Source: Lachnospiraceae bacterium (GTDB taxonomy: Bacteria > Bacillota > Clostridia > Lachnospirales > Lachnospiraceae). From it: a stretch of DNA of 64,000 bases. Where the stretch lies: assembly GCA_017518735.1 (NCBI GenBank), contig JAFWTY010000036.1, forward strand, positions 1 through 64,000, given 5' to 3'. Every line of letters begins with the position of its first letter. The first letter of the stretch is position 1. Positions 28,465-37,171 of the stretch are shown here, in pieces. A program made the translations under genes and the position numbers. The notes below the pieces were generated by a model. It saw only the letters and a program-made list of their open reading frames with translations, was not told the DNA's origin and ran no database searches.

Positions 28465-28498
28465 GATGTTCTTGATACTTCAGTAACAGCGGACCATC
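28465..28498 (-). ncRNA. Candidate L19 leader (rplS autoregulatory RNA)
   Basis: The rplS 5' leader (start near 28515) contains GATGGTC (28492-28498) pairing with GAACATC (28465-28471), enclosing a TAC-TGAA-GTA hairpin (28476-28485), just before the GGAGG site. Position, size and the GGTCCGCTG sequence resemble the L19 leader described in low-GC Gram-positives. The match is from memory of the motif. Confidence 0.55.
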
Positions 28499-28521
28499 TC
28501 TTTCAATTTCGCAACATTGCT

Positions 28522-28550
28522 ATATTATCATACTTCTTCTGTCTTTGCAA
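28522..28550 (-). promoter_or_regulatory. Sigma-A promoter of rplS
   Basis: TTGCAA (28545-28550), 17-base spacer, TAATAT (28522-28527). It overlaps the last codons of the transporter gene upstream, giving a leader of about 70 bases. Confidence 0.5.
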
Positions 28551-30609
28551 GGTTTTTTCTTCCGGAAAATGCACCGAAAAGAAACAGTCCCAAAACCAGT
28601 ATAATCACACCTGCAAAAAGCATGATCATATATTCTTTTATTCCGGGTTCGGCACTACCCACAAAAGGAATGCTTTCGATTATATTCGGATAATACGTAC
28701 CTACCACACTGAAGGAATTGTTCAGCATATGAAAGACAACGGATGTTACGATACTTTTACTCTTATAAACCATATATGCCATTATGATTCCCATAAAGAG
28801 TCCTGCAAAGAACTGAAGGAAATTCATATGGTATAAACCAAAAAGAACTGCGGAAACCAGGATTGCAATAATCAGTTTCGTTCTCTTCTGCAAAGTTCCG
28901 AATAGCATACCTCGAAATGCGGCTTCTTCCGCAATAGCGGGACAAATTCCGACAACAATCAATGCCGTCGGAAATCCGACGCCTGAAATCGTATCAAAAA
29001 GGCTCTGTGATGTCTCATTCATCTGCGGAAATAAGCGCATCAGCAAAGATAACAGGACCTGATTTAACAATAATCCTCCGATCCAGATTACGATCGATCC
29101 GACAAATTCCCTGAATTTCGGCAGTTTCAAAGAAAACAGTTCCTTAAGATCGGAACGAAGATAAAACGCATACAGTACCGGCATCAAGAGAATTAACAGC
29201 TGAATGATAGCGGTTCCCCAAAGGCCGAATTTTAACACCAGGACGCTGCTTGCAAAGATCATAAACAAAAGCATAACGGCAAACAGCAGAATGATATCAC
29301 CATAGCCGGGAATCTGCCCTTTTTTCATATTGGCACGTCTCTCAAAGATATGTACGCCGTTCTTTCCTTCCCCGAACATAACATCTTCGCTTGAGAACAA
29401 TGTACTCATAATCACAACCATAATCAAACAGTAAGCAAGGTTGGAAAACAGAACGATTGCAACCAAACCGGGATTGTAATCCAGCGAAAATACGGATTTG
29501 ATCAACAGTGCAATATTCGTTACCGGAATTAAAGCCGTCGTATTGGTAAGTTCCACAGTCGGTAAAATACTGGCCATGGCCGCAAACATAAACACGATTA
29601 GAATAGGCGATGTGATATTGTTTGCTTCTTTAAAGCTCTTTGCAAAAATACAAATGCAAAGGCTGACTGCCGCCGTAAACATTGAGAATACCGGCAAGCA
29701 GATTCCCAATGAAATCATCGCCGGAACAAACTGCGAAAATTCAAATCCCGCCATTCCGAGTCCGGACAAATCAATCGTCTTATACAGATAAAAGATCATA
29801 CCGAACATCGAAAGAAGATTTAACAGAGCAGAAAAAATGGCTATCGTAGAAACCGACAAAAACTTGGAAACCATGATTTCACTTTTTCGAACCGGTAAAG
29901 TCATAATGGTTTCAAGCGTTCCTCTCTCCCTCTCTCCGGCCGTTGCATCGATCGCAGGATAGATGGCGCCGGTCAGAATTGAAATAATCAGAAGGAACGG
30001 TAAAATCATACCAATCAGAGATCCCGCATTTTCTTCGGACGTGGAAATGCTTTCCACCTCATAAGCAATGGGATGAATGATTTCTTCGGCATTTTCATAA
30101 GCATTCTCCAATGCTTTTTGGCGAAGTGATTCCGAATAGGAATTCAAAACATCATTCACATTCTGATAGGCATTTGTCGAATTTGTATTTGCCGATAAAT
30201 CATATATTTTCAGGGAAAACAATTTGGAATCCGCAAAAAGACTTGCCGTGCTTTCATGAAACACAACCGGTTCCGATACGATAACAAGTTCAACATCTTT
30301 GGAAGATAACGCATGTTTTGCCTCTTCTTCCGTTTTATAACTTATAAAAGTAAAGTTATATTTCTTTTCATTTGCCCCTTCAAAAAGAACATCCTCAACA
30401 TCATATTTTACTTCGCTTTCCACCATGGCAATCCTGTATTCTTTTTCCGCGGACTGCTTGGCCATTCCCTGCATCATCAGAAGCGAAAGAAGCATCATCG
30501 ATGGATATAAAAGCAAAGGAATCAGAATCATGGCGATAATTGTCTTCTTATCGCGAAGGAGGTCCATAATTTCTTTTTTATAGAGGATCATCATAGGTTT
30601 CATTCTCAT
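28528..30609 (-). CDS. NatB-type ABC permease fused to a CPBP intramembrane protease (693 aa)
   Basis: Two membrane modules in one chain. Residues about 1-400 are an ABC-2 permease like NatB of the Na+ exporter, with a large outer loop after the first helix and the cytoplasmic AGERERGTLETIMTLPV motif. Residues about 430-693 are a CPBP (Abi/CAAX-like) domain with all three metal motifs: EEAAFR (561-566), FGLYH with H594, and HMLNN with H627. The permease-CPBP fusion is known in Clostridia but its job is not. The ATG overlaps the ATPase stop by 4 bases (ATGA), so the two form a transporter. Confidence 0.88.
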   Translation of the reverse strand: MRMKPMMILYKKEIMDLLRDKKTIIAMILIPLLLYPSMMLLSLLMMQGMAKQSAEKEYRIAMVESEVKYDVEDVLFEGANEKKYNFTFISYKTEEEAKHALSSKDVELVIVSEPVVFHESTASLFADSKLFSLKIYDLSANTNSTNAYQNVNDVLNSYSESLRQKALENAYENAEEIIHPIAYEVESISTSEENAGSLIGMILPFLLIISILTGAIYPAIDATAGERERGTLETIMTLPVRKSEIMVSKFLSVSTIAIFSALLNLLSMFGMIFYLYKTIDLSGLGMAGFEFSQFVPAMISLGICLPVFSMFTAAVSLCICIFAKSFKEANNITSPILIVFMFAAMASILPTVELTNTTALIPVTNIALLIKSVFSLDYNPGLVAIVLFSNLAYCLIMVVIMSTLFSSEDVMFGEGKNGVHIFERRANMKKGQIPGYGDIILLFAVMLLFMIFASSVLVLKFGLWGTAIIQLLILLMPVLYAFYLRSDLKELFSLKLPKFREFVGSIVIWIGGLLLNQVLLSLLMRLFPQMNETSQSLFDTISGVGFPTALIVVGICPAIAEEAAFRGMLFGTLQKRTKLIIAILVSAVLFGLYHMNFLQFFAGLFMGIIMAYMVYKSKSIVTSVVFHMLNNSFSVVGTYYPNIIESIPFVGSAEPGIKEYMIMLFAGVIILVLGLFLFGAFSGRKNLAKTEEV

Positions 30610-31427
30610 AATGACACCTCCGTTCCGTCACGGGATCCAAGTTCTCGAATCAGAGACTTAAACGTATCGCGAAGATTATCGCTTTCGGTTATTTCCATCA
30701 GCTGTTTCGGCGTACCGAAGGCAAGTTTTTTCCCTTCATAAACCATTAAAATACGGTCACAAAGATACTGTGCTTCCTCCATGTAATGCGTGGAATAAAG
30801 CACGGTCTTGCCTCTTTCCTTTTCTTTTTTCATGAATTCAATGATGGTTTCCGATGCCAGAATATCAAGGCCCAGAGTGGGCTCATCGAAAATATAGATT
30901 TCCGGGTTATGGATCAGACAACGCGAAATACTTGCTCGCTGCCTCTGACCGGTAGATAGTTTTTCAATTCGTTTATCACAGAACTCTTCCATCTCCAAAA
31001 GATGAAAGATCTCATTTGCACGTTTTGCGCTGTCTTCTTTGGAAATCCCATAGATTTCTCCAAACAGCATAAACATCTCGCGTGCGGTTAATCTTCCGTA
31101 CAATGCGGTATTGTTGGATAAATAACCGATTGCCTGTTTGATCTTTACTTCATCGGTAATCGGATTTCCTTCTTCATCAGATACGATTACTTCCCCTTTT
31201 GTCGGAGTCATCAAATGACCGAGCATACGAAGCAACGTGGTTTTGCCGGCACCGTTCGGGCCTAAGATACCGAGAATTTCGCCTTTTTTTGCACGAAACG
31301 AAAGATCGTCCACGGCATAAAAAGACTCCATGGTCTTCTTGCCGAAAGAAAAACCACTTTTCTTTTCCGTTCCTTCTTCTTTCACCGGTCGGGCGAACTC
31401 TTTTGAAAGATGAACCGCTTCAATCAT
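30606..31427 (-). CDS. NatA-type ABC transporter ATPase (273 aa)
   Basis: ATP-binding partner of the adjacent permease/protease. Walker A is GPNGAGKTT, the signature is LSTGQRQRASI and Walker B is IYIFDEPTLGLD. A short insertion near residues 14-35 (KEEGTEKKSGFSFG) precedes the first strand. It overlaps trmD upstream (ATGA at 31424-31427) and the permease downstream (ATGA at 30606-30609), so the pair is embedded in the translation operon by stop/start coupling. Confidence 0.92.
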   Translation of the reverse strand: MIEAVHLSKEFARPVKEEGTEKKSGFSFGKKTMESFYAVDDLSFRAKKGEILGILGPNGAGKTTLLRMLGHLMTPTKGEVIVSDEEGNPITDEVKIKQAIGYLSNNTALYGRLTAREMFMLFGEIYGISKEDSAKRANEIFHLLEMEEFCDKRIEKLSTGQRQRASISRCLIHNPEIYIFDEPTLGLDILASETIIEFMKKEKERGKTVLYSTHYMEEAQYLCDRILMVYEGKKLAFGTPKQLMEITESDNLRDTFKSLIRELGSRDGTEVSL

Positions 31428-32137
31428 TCTTCGGATTCCTTTAAATACTCTTCGTATAAATCGGGACGTTTCTGTTTCGTATTTTCAATCGCCATTTCCA
31501 GGCGCCATTTTTCGATATTTTTATGATGACCGCTCATAAGAACCGGAGGAACCGCCATATCCTCCCAGATTTCCGGTCTGGTGTACTGAGGGTATTCCAG
31601 AAGTTTTCCGGAGAAACTCTCTTCAACCGCAGAATCATCATTATTCAGGACTCCGGGTACAAGCCTCGAGATCGTATCGATCATAACCATGGCAGGAAAC
31701 TCTCCGCCGGTTAAAACATAGTCTCCGATCGAAACTTCTTCAACTTCCATTTTATCCAGTACTCTTTGATCAATTCCTTCATAATGACCGCAAAGAAAGA
31801 TCAAATATTCTTCCTTTGCAAGTTCTTTCGCCATTTCCTGGTTAAATGTCTTCCCTTGAGGAGACATATATAAAACTCTGGGTTTCTTTTCATCGTTCGG
31901 GCACATTTCGAGGACAGCTTTGTAGCAGTCATAAACAGGCTGTGCCTGCATCAGCATTCCCGCTCCGCCGCCAAAAGGATAATCATCGACTTTATTGTGT
32001 TTATCCAGCGTATAATCACGTATATTCACGGCCTGAATCGAGATCAGTTCCTTTTCCATGGCACGCTTTATGATACTGTTATTTAACCCGCCCATCACCA
32101 TTTCCGGGAAAAGCGTCATCACATAAAAATTCATCAT
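31424..32137 (-). CDS. trmD: tRNA (guanine37-N1)-methyltransferase (237 aa)
   Basis: SPOUT-class methylase that makes m1G37 and prevents +1 frameshifting. Motifs: MNFYVMTLFPEM at the start, DDYPFGGGAGM, LCGHYEGIDQRV and SIGDYVLTGGE, the SAM-binding trefoil knot. The length is typical. It follows rimM with no gap, the standard order, and its stop overlaps the NatA start. Confidence 0.97.
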   Translation of the reverse strand: MMNFYVMTLFPEMVMGGLNNSIIKRAMEKELISIQAVNIRDYTLDKHNKVDDYPFGGGAGMLMQAQPVYDCYKAVLEMCPNDEKKPRVLYMSPQGKTFNQEMAKELAKEEYLIFLCGHYEGIDQRVLDKMEVEEVSIGDYVLTGGEFPAMVMIDTISRLVPGVLNNDDSAVEESFSGKLLEYPQYTRPEIWEDMAVPPVLMSGHHKNIEKWRLEMAIENTKQKRPDLYEEYLKESEE

Positions 32138-32644
32138 TTACTCTAATCCGGGCATTACAAATACTTTCATAGCCCTGTTTTCAATATCCACCGATAAAAT
32201 GCATTCTTTAATGGCAGGAAGAAGAATTTCCGACTGATCTTCTTTTCTTACCACATAGACATCATTGGCACCGGTCTGAATCACATCAATCAATTCTCCT
32301 AAGATGCTGTCGTCGTCTCTTCTTACGGTTATTCCGATCAGATCTGTAATAAAATACTCATCCTTCTTACATTTTACCGCATGTTTCCGGTCTACCAAAA
32401 GATTTTTATTTCGAAGACCTTCGACGTCATTCCGGTTCGTAAACTCTTCGAATTTCAGTACAACGAAAGTTCCGGAATATTTCACGCCGGTAATGTGAAG
32501 GAGTTTCCGTTCTTTTCCGGTATCCAGATAGACCTCTTTTAACTTCTTTAATCTCGTCACATCATCCGTTAAGGGATAGACTTTTACTTCCCCGTGAACA
32601 CCGTGGGGCATTGAAATACTTCCTACAATTAAAAAATCTTCCAT
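32138..32644 (-). CDS. rimM: 16S rRNA processing protein RimM (168 aa)
   Basis: 30S assembly factor that helps assembly of the 30S head around S19. The N-terminal domain begins VGSISMPHGVHGEVKVYPLTDD and the C-terminal PRC-barrel shows the conserved Tyr-Phe stretch and ILLPAIKECILSVD. It directly precedes trmD and follows the serine-hydrolase-like gene by 15 bases. Confidence 0.95.
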   Translation of the reverse strand: MEDFLIVGSISMPHGVHGEVKVYPLTDDVTRLKKLKEVYLDTGKERKLLHITGVKYSGTFVVLKFEEFTNRNDVEGLRNKNLLVDRKHAVKCKKDEYFITDLIGITVRRDDDSILGELIDVIQTGANDVYVVRKEDQSEILLPAIKECILSVDIENRAMKVFVMPGLE

Positions 32645-32659
32645 ATTTTTTCCTTATTG

Positions 32660-34387
32660 TCAGAATAATAATCCGAATACAAATGCAAAAACAATGAACA
32701 GAATGGCATATAACGTTGTAATATAATAAGCTACTCTCTGTCCGTTTGTGGCATCCTTGTCTCGAATACCGGTTCTTGCAAAAAACATGATATATACAAA
32801 CGAAATCAGCGTACCGATATAGAACATAAAGGATGTGGCTTTTACAAACGAGGAGCTTCCGCCTCCGAGGATGTTTAGTGCCATCATCAGGAAATTGATC
32901 ACATGAACAAACATCGTTCCGCACTGGATCAAATGATATTTCCGGAATTTGCTCTTGGGCTTTTCTCCTTTTTGCATGATTCTACCCAGGAACTTGAAAA
33001 ATGCGGAAATACTGATTACGGCAGCATATAAACCACCGGTCAGGTATCCGATGAATAATGCGATTTTTGCGACCTGTCCGAAACGTGATGTCTTAACGGC
33101 ATCAATCAACGGGAATTCAATGACACAGAAACCGTCATCTGTCCGGTAAAAGAATCCGACATCTTCTCCGAGAAGTTTAAAGGAATAATCTGAGATCTGT
33201 TCCATATACGGAACGTTCTTTCTTGCGGTTAAGGTCAAAGTCTTTTCATCATACTTTACGAATGTATTCGTATCCAGAACCGATGTAAATAAAGCTTTTC
33301 CGCGAAGTACGGCGGACATCTTTCTGTAAGATCCGGACATGGAACCAAGTGTGGATGTGAAATTACCGTCCGTTTTCAACTGACCGTATTTTTCAATCGG
33401 CAAATTCGTAAAATGATCCAGGTTGGCAGGATTATCCGTTGCCACAATGATGTAGGAAGACAAATCTTCCGTTATATAAAATTCCAAGGCACTGTCCGAG
33501 TTATAAACACGGTAGCCATAGACAGGGTTTTCATAATCATAATAAATCGGAAAACCGTGAGCGATTCTACCGATTTCCGTTCCTCGATACTGCAAGGTCG
33601 GCGTAAACATTTCCTGAACGGATTCACGGGACAGAATTGTACAATGCTCGTTTACCAGGTCCGTTAACAAAATGTAAAAATCTTCAATCGTACCGTATGC
33701 AAGATCGGAAGGATAAAATACATTCCATACTCCGTTTTCGGAATTGTCCACTCCGGATAATGCGGGAACATCGGACAAGTCATAAGAAACCGACGTCGCA
33801 TTCATCTCAAGCGGTTTAAGAATGTTTTGTTTAACATAGTCCGGATAGGATTGTCCGGATGCGCATTCCACGATATATGCAGCAAGTGTATTTCCCCAGT
33901 CGGAATATGCAACATAACTGCCCGGTTCATAAGGTTGCTGAGGAACCGTATGAATCAGTGTTTCTTTTAAAGATTTCAGGGATTCTTTTTCCAGTGCGGT
34001 ACGGTCCATATAAACCTGAGTAAAACCGGCCGTCTGGTTCATTAAATCAAGGATTGTAAAATCATAGTTAAAGTGGAATTCTTCATAAACATCTTTCGGA
34101 ATAATCTGAGATACAGGTTCCTCCAGTTTAATCGCGCCCTTTTCTTTCAGCTGCATCAAGGAGATCCAGATATAGATACAGGATGCTTCTCCGTATTTTA
34201 CAACACGGCCGTTACTGTATATGTTTTCAATATATCCGTCTTTATAAAAAACATAGGATTCCTTGTCGCCGACGGTAAATTTTTCCACATCGGCAGATGC
34301 CGTCAACGGAAATAAGCATACGAATGAAAACGCAAGTATTCCGAACAAAAATATACTGATTATCTTCTTTTTCACACTGTATTTCAT
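32660..34387 (-). CDS. Beta-lactamase-like membrane protein, probably catalytically inactive (575 aa)
   Basis: The N-terminus is a signal peptide (about 1-31). Residues about 35-410 resemble class C beta-lactamase/serine hydrolases (PF00144-type), with the MQLKEKGAIKLEEPV helix and ASGQSYPDYVKQNILKPL. In these enzymes a G-S-x-x-K motif precedes that helix; here the aligned stretch is G66-E-A-S-C70, so the Ser appears as Glu67 and the Lys as Cys70. The Y-x-N motif appears as YSD. Four membrane helices follow (about 425-575). Hydrolase activity therefore looks unlikely; ligand binding is possible. The gene sits in a translation operon. I use ATG 34387; a TTG lies one codon before. Confidence 0.75.
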   Translation of the reverse strand: MKYSVKKKIISIFLFGILAFSFVCLFPLTASADVEKFTVGDKESYVFYKDGYIENIYSNGRVVKYGEASCIYIWISLMQLKEKGAIKLEEPVSQIIPKDVYEEFHFNYDFTILDLMNQTAGFTQVYMDRTALEKESLKSLKETLIHTVPQQPYEPGSYVAYSDWGNTLAAYIVECASGQSYPDYVKQNILKPLEMNATSVSYDLSDVPALSGVDNSENGVWNVFYPSDLAYGTIEDFYILLTDLVNEHCTILSRESVQEMFTPTLQYRGTEIGRIAHGFPIYYDYENPVYGYRVYNSDSALEFYITEDLSSYIIVATDNPANLDHFTNLPIEKYGQLKTDGNFTSTLGSMSGSYRKMSAVLRGKALFTSVLDTNTFVKYDEKTLTLTARKNVPYMEQISDYSFKLLGEDVGFFYRTDDGFCVIEFPLIDAVKTSRFGQVAKIALFIGYLTGGLYAAVISISAFFKFLGRIMQKGEKPKSKFRKYHLIQCGTMFVHVINFLMMALNILGGGSSSFVKATSFMFYIGTLISFVYIMFFARTGIRDKDATNGQRVAYYITTLYAILFIVFAFVFGLLF

Positions 34388-34422
34388 CAAAATTCAATAT
34401 CCTTTTCGTCTATGAAAGAATA

Positions 34423-34460
34423 AAAAGCAGTATGGCTTATTCATTCGATAAGCCACACTG
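34423..34460 (-). terminator. Terminator after khpA
   Basis: A 13-bp stem with one G-T pair (34428-34440 with 34448-34460, 7-base loop) is followed on the minus strand by CTTTTTATTC. It ends the ylxM-ffh-rpsP-khpA unit. Confidence 0.85.
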
Positions 34461-34467
34461 CCATATA

Positions 34468-34695
34468 TTAAATAATATCTACATCAACGTAAGCATCTTC
34501 TTTGGATGAAGCGGCCTTAACAACCGCACGGATTGCTTTCGCAATACGTCCCTGTTTTCCGATTACTTTCCCCATATCGGAAGGTGCAACATGAAGTTCC
34601 ACTTTGGTTCCTTTTCCATCGGTCTTTTCGGTAACCACAACTTCATCAGGATGGTCCACAAGTGCTTTCGCAATGACTTCTACCAATTCCTTCAT
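34468..34695 (-). CDS. khpA: KH-domain RNA-binding protein KhpA (75 aa)
   Basis: Small single-KH protein (YlqC family) that pairs with KhpB/Jag in RNA binding and cell-division control in Firmicutes. The KH core VGKQGRIAKAIRAVV is complete, following a HPDEVVV segment; length is normal. It follows rpsP by 34 bases, as in most Firmicutes, and is followed by a strong terminator. Confidence 0.93.
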   Translation of the reverse strand: MKELVEVIAKALVDHPDEVVVTEKTDGKGTKVELHVAPSDMGKVIGKQGRIAKAIRAVVKAASSKEDAYVDVDII

Positions 34696-34729
34696 GATTT
34701 AACCTCCAAATTTTTGCAGTATGTAATTC

Positions 34730-34975
34730 TTATTTCTCAATTCCTGCAAGTTTGAAGATTTTGCTAACGGTAGGGGTAGGCTGAGCACCGGTAGCAAACC
34801 ACTTCTTAGCTGCTTCCTCGTCTACCTTGAATTCACTGGGATCGGTATTGGGATTGTAAGTTCCGATTTCATCGATGCACTTTCCGTCTCTGGGAGATCT
34901 GGAATCTGCTACAACGATTCTGTAAATAGGATTTCTCTTATAACCCATTCTTCTAAGTCTGATTTTTACTGCCAT
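34730..34975 (-). CDS. rpsP: 30S ribosomal protein S16 (81 aa)
   Basis: Small-subunit protein needed for 30S assembly. The sequence [26 protein letters not shown] is diagnostic. ATG 34975 has GGAGG eight bases upstream; a start five codons earlier would fall at that ribosome site. The leader to ffh is 73 bases and holds a short hairpin. Confidence 0.96.
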   Translation of the reverse strand: MAVKIRLRRMGYKRNPIYRIVVADSRSPRDGKCIDEIGTYNPNTDPSEFKVDEEAAKKWFATGAQPTPTVSKIFKLAGIEK

Positions 34976-35017
34976 TTCTTTTTCCTCCAAAAATTAAATA
35001 GATTGTGATATATGTTG

Positions 35018-35038
35018 AATCCTGTCATTTTCAGGATT
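35018..35038 (-). other. Hairpin in the ffh-rpsP gap
   Basis: A perfect 7-bp stem (AATCCTG, 35018-35024, with CAGGATT, 35032-35038) with no T-run after it on the minus strand. It could be an RNA-processing or leader element, but a chance dyad is possible. Confidence 0.3.
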
Positions 35039-35048
35039 ACTACCTGTT

Positions 35049-36392
35049 TTACATGAAAGGAAATCTTCCTCTTCTTTTTCCTTTCATCATTCCGGGCATC
35101 TGCTTCATCATTTTCTGCATCTGCTCGAACTGTTTTACAAAACGATTGACCTCTGCAATATCCACACCGGCACCTTTTGCAATACGGAATTTACGTTGCG
35201 GATTCAAAAGTTTCGGATTGGCTCTTTCCTTAGGTGTCATGGAGTAAACAATTGCTTCCATACGGACTAACTGTTTTTCATCCACGGCTCCTTCCAGATC
35301 TGCTTTGGAAACTCCCATTCCGGGCATCATACCAAGGATGGCGGAAAGGCCTCCCATCTTGCGCATCTGTTTCATGCTGTCAAGATAATCGTTGAAATCG
35401 AACTTCCCTTTCTTCATACGGGAAGCCATTTCTTTTTCTTTTTCCTCATCTACTTCGATGTTTTCCTGTGCTTTTTCAATCAGGGTTAAAACATCGCCCA
35501 TACCGAGAATACGGTTCGCCATACGGTCGGGATAGAACTGTTCGAGATCACTTAACTTCTCTCCCATACCGACAAAGAGAATCGGTTTTCCGCAAACGGC
35601 TTTTACGGATAAAGCAGCACCGCCTCGTGCATCACCATCCATCTTCGAAAGGATGATTCCGTCCACACCGATCTGCTCGTTAAAGGACTGCGCCACGTTT
35701 ACCGCATCCTGACCGGTCATCGCATCGACTACCAAAATGGTCTGATGTACGGCCACGTTGGCCTTTATATTCTTAAGTTCCTGCATCATGTCTTCATCTA
35801 CATGGAGACGACCTGCAGTATCGAGGATCACAACATTGTGTCCGTTTTTCGAAGCATGCTCGATTGCAGCTTTTGCAATATCCACGGGAGAATGGGAATC
35901 ACCCATGGAGAAAAACGAAACATTCACTTTCTCGGCATTTACCCTCAACTGTTCGATAGCGGCCGGACGATAGACGTCGCAGGCAACCAAAAGGGGATTT
36001 TTGCCTTTTTTCAGCATTTTACCGGCAAGTTTTGCAGTCGTAGTGGTTTTACCTGCACCCTGAAGACCGCACATCATGATGACGGTAATTGCCTGACCGG
36101 GCTGATATTGAATATCGGTGGTTTCGGATCCCATCAGGGCAATCATTTCTTCGTTTACGATCTTGATTACCATCTGACCGGGATTCAATCCGTTTAATAC
36201 TTCTTCGCCGACAGCACGTTCCGTTACGGAATTGATGAACTGCTTTACGACTTTAAAGTTAACATCGGCTTCCAGAAGAGCCATTTTTACCTCTTTTAAT
36301 GCAACTTTAACGTCCTCTTCCGTAAGACGGCCTTTGCCTCTTAATTTTTTAAAGACATTTTGTAATTTATCGGTTAAGCTTTCAAATGCCAT
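35049..36392 (-). CDS. ffh: Signal recognition particle protein Ffh (447 aa)
   Basis: GTPase that binds signal peptides and SRP RNA and delivers nascent chains to FtsY. The NG domain shows GLQGAGKTTT, DTAGR, the TKMDGDARGG motif and the DVYRPAAIEQL loop. The C-terminal M domain ends in methionine-rich RNA-binding residues (MQKMMKQMPGMMKG). One base separates it from ylxM. Confidence 0.97.
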   Translation of the reverse strand: MAFESLTDKLQNVFKKLRGKGRLTEEDVKVALKEVKMALLEADVNFKVVKQFINSVTERAVGEEVLNGLNPGQMVIKIVNEEMIALMGSETTDIQYQPGQAITVIMMCGLQGAGKTTTTAKLAGKMLKKGKNPLLVACDVYRPAAIEQLRVNAEKVNVSFFSMGDSHSPVDIAKAAIEHASKNGHNVVILDTAGRLHVDEDMMQELKNIKANVAVHQTILVVDAMTGQDAVNVAQSFNEQIGVDGIILSKMDGDARGGAALSVKAVCGKPILFVGMGEKLSDLEQFYPDRMANRILGMGDVLTLIEKAQENIEVDEEKEKEMASRMKKGKFDFNDYLDSMKQMRKMGGLSAILGMMPGMGVSKADLEGAVDEKQLVRMEAIVYSMTPKERANPKLLNPQRKFRIAKGAGVDIAEVNRFVKQFEQMQKMMKQMPGMMKGKRRGRFPFM

Positions 36393-36393
36393 A

Positions 36394-36747
36394 TTATAAT
36401 TCTTCCATCAAAGAAATCTGTTCTTTCAAGCGGTTGAAAATCTTCTCTTTCGTATCCGGATCGTCCGTTTTACGAAGCGCTTCGAGTCCTTCAACCATAT
36501 CGGAAGCAATACTCTTTAATTCCCCGAATCTTGCAACCAGATGAAGCTTATTCTCATAATCTTCCAGAATGGCATCACATCGTTTCAATAAATCGTGTGC
36601 GCCCTGTCTCGATATGCCGTATTCCGAAGCCAGTTCCGATAACGATAAATCGTTCATAACCGCATCTTCATATACCTTCTTCTGATGATCCGTAAGAAGT
36701 TCTCCGTAAAAATCATATAAGATGGCTTTTTTGGCAATATCATTCAT
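36394..36747 (-). CDS. ylxM: YlxM/UPF0122 helix-turn-helix SRP-associated protein (117 aa)
   Basis: Small HTH protein genetically and physically associated with SRP. The pattern [14 protein letters not shown], then [23 protein letters not shown] (the HTH) matches the family. It starts the ylxM-ffh-rpsP-khpA unit and overlaps nothing. No Shine-Dalgarno sequence is visible before ATG 36747, and the promoter -10 lies only about 8 bases upstream, so its transcript may be leaderless. Confidence 0.93.
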   Translation of the reverse strand: MNDIAKKAILYDFYGELLTDHQKKVYEDAVMNDLSLSELASEYGISRQGAHDLLKRCDAILEDYENKLHLVARFGELKSIASDMVEGLEALRKTDDPDTKEKIFNRLKEQISLMEEL

Positions 36748-36755
36748 ACTTGACT

Positions 36756-36784
36756 ACTTTATCAAATATCAAAAAAGGTGTCAA
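36756..36784 (-). promoter_or_regulatory. Sigma-A promoter of ylxM-ffh
   Basis: TTGACA (36779-36784), 17-base spacer, TAAAGT (36756-36761). The -35 lies inside the stem of the terminator of the previous operon, and the predicted start (near 36749) is about two bases from the ATG. Confidence 0.65.
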
Positions 36785-36806
36785 GTATTTTTTCTTGACA
36801 CCTTTT
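36773..36806 (-). terminator. Terminator after the MIF-like gene
   Basis: A 13-bp perfect stem (36773-36785 with 36794-36806, 8-base loop) with T residues in and after its 3' arm on the minus strand. Also usable on the other strand. Confidence 0.8.
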
Positions 36807-36826
36807 CTTTCCGTTAATATCGATAA

Positions 36827-37168
36827 TCAGAAGTTGCTTCCGTTATATCCCCAGTCAGCCACGGCATGATAGGTGATATATACGCAGTCCTTCGGAATTC
36901 CGAACAGCTTCTCCAAATGATGGCAAACCTGATCGGTAAACTTGTTGCAGTCATCGGAATTCAAATGTCCCAAAAGAGAAACCGAAATATAAGCACCCTT
37001 CTCGAGTTTCTTTCCGCCGAACCATAAATCATATTTGTCATCGATTCCGACCATCAGATAGGATTCGGTTTTGCGAAGCGTCAGAATAATGTTTCCGAAT
37101 TTGCTCTTTAATTCATCCTTCTGTGCTTCATTCAAAGGTAACGTGATTTTTGCATCAATGTACGGCAT
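36827..37168 (-). CDS. MIF/phenylpyruvate tautomerase-like protein (113 aa)
   Basis: Member of the tautomerase superfamily, MIF branch. After removal of Met the chain begins with Pro (PYIDAKITLPL), the catalytic N-terminal proline of the family; length (113) matches MIF. The downstream YLMVGIDD, ISVSLLGHLN and C-terminal VYITYHAVADWGYNG fit MIF beta strands. The substrate is unknown. It begins 3 bases after ftsY, whose last codons carry its ribosome site, and is followed by a terminator, so it is the last gene of the plsX-to-ftsY operon. Confidence 0.85.
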   Translation of the reverse strand: MPYIDAKITLPLNEAQKDELKSKFGNIILTLRKTESYLMVGIDDKYDLWFGGKKLEKGAYISVSLLGHLNSDDCNKFTDQVCHHLEKLFGIPKDCVYITYHAVADWGYNGSNF

Positions 37169-37171
37169 ACT

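Noticed and set aside
35018..35038. Terminator between ffh and rpsP
   Set aside because: The stem is short and no T-run follows, so rpsP is probably co-transcribed with ffh.
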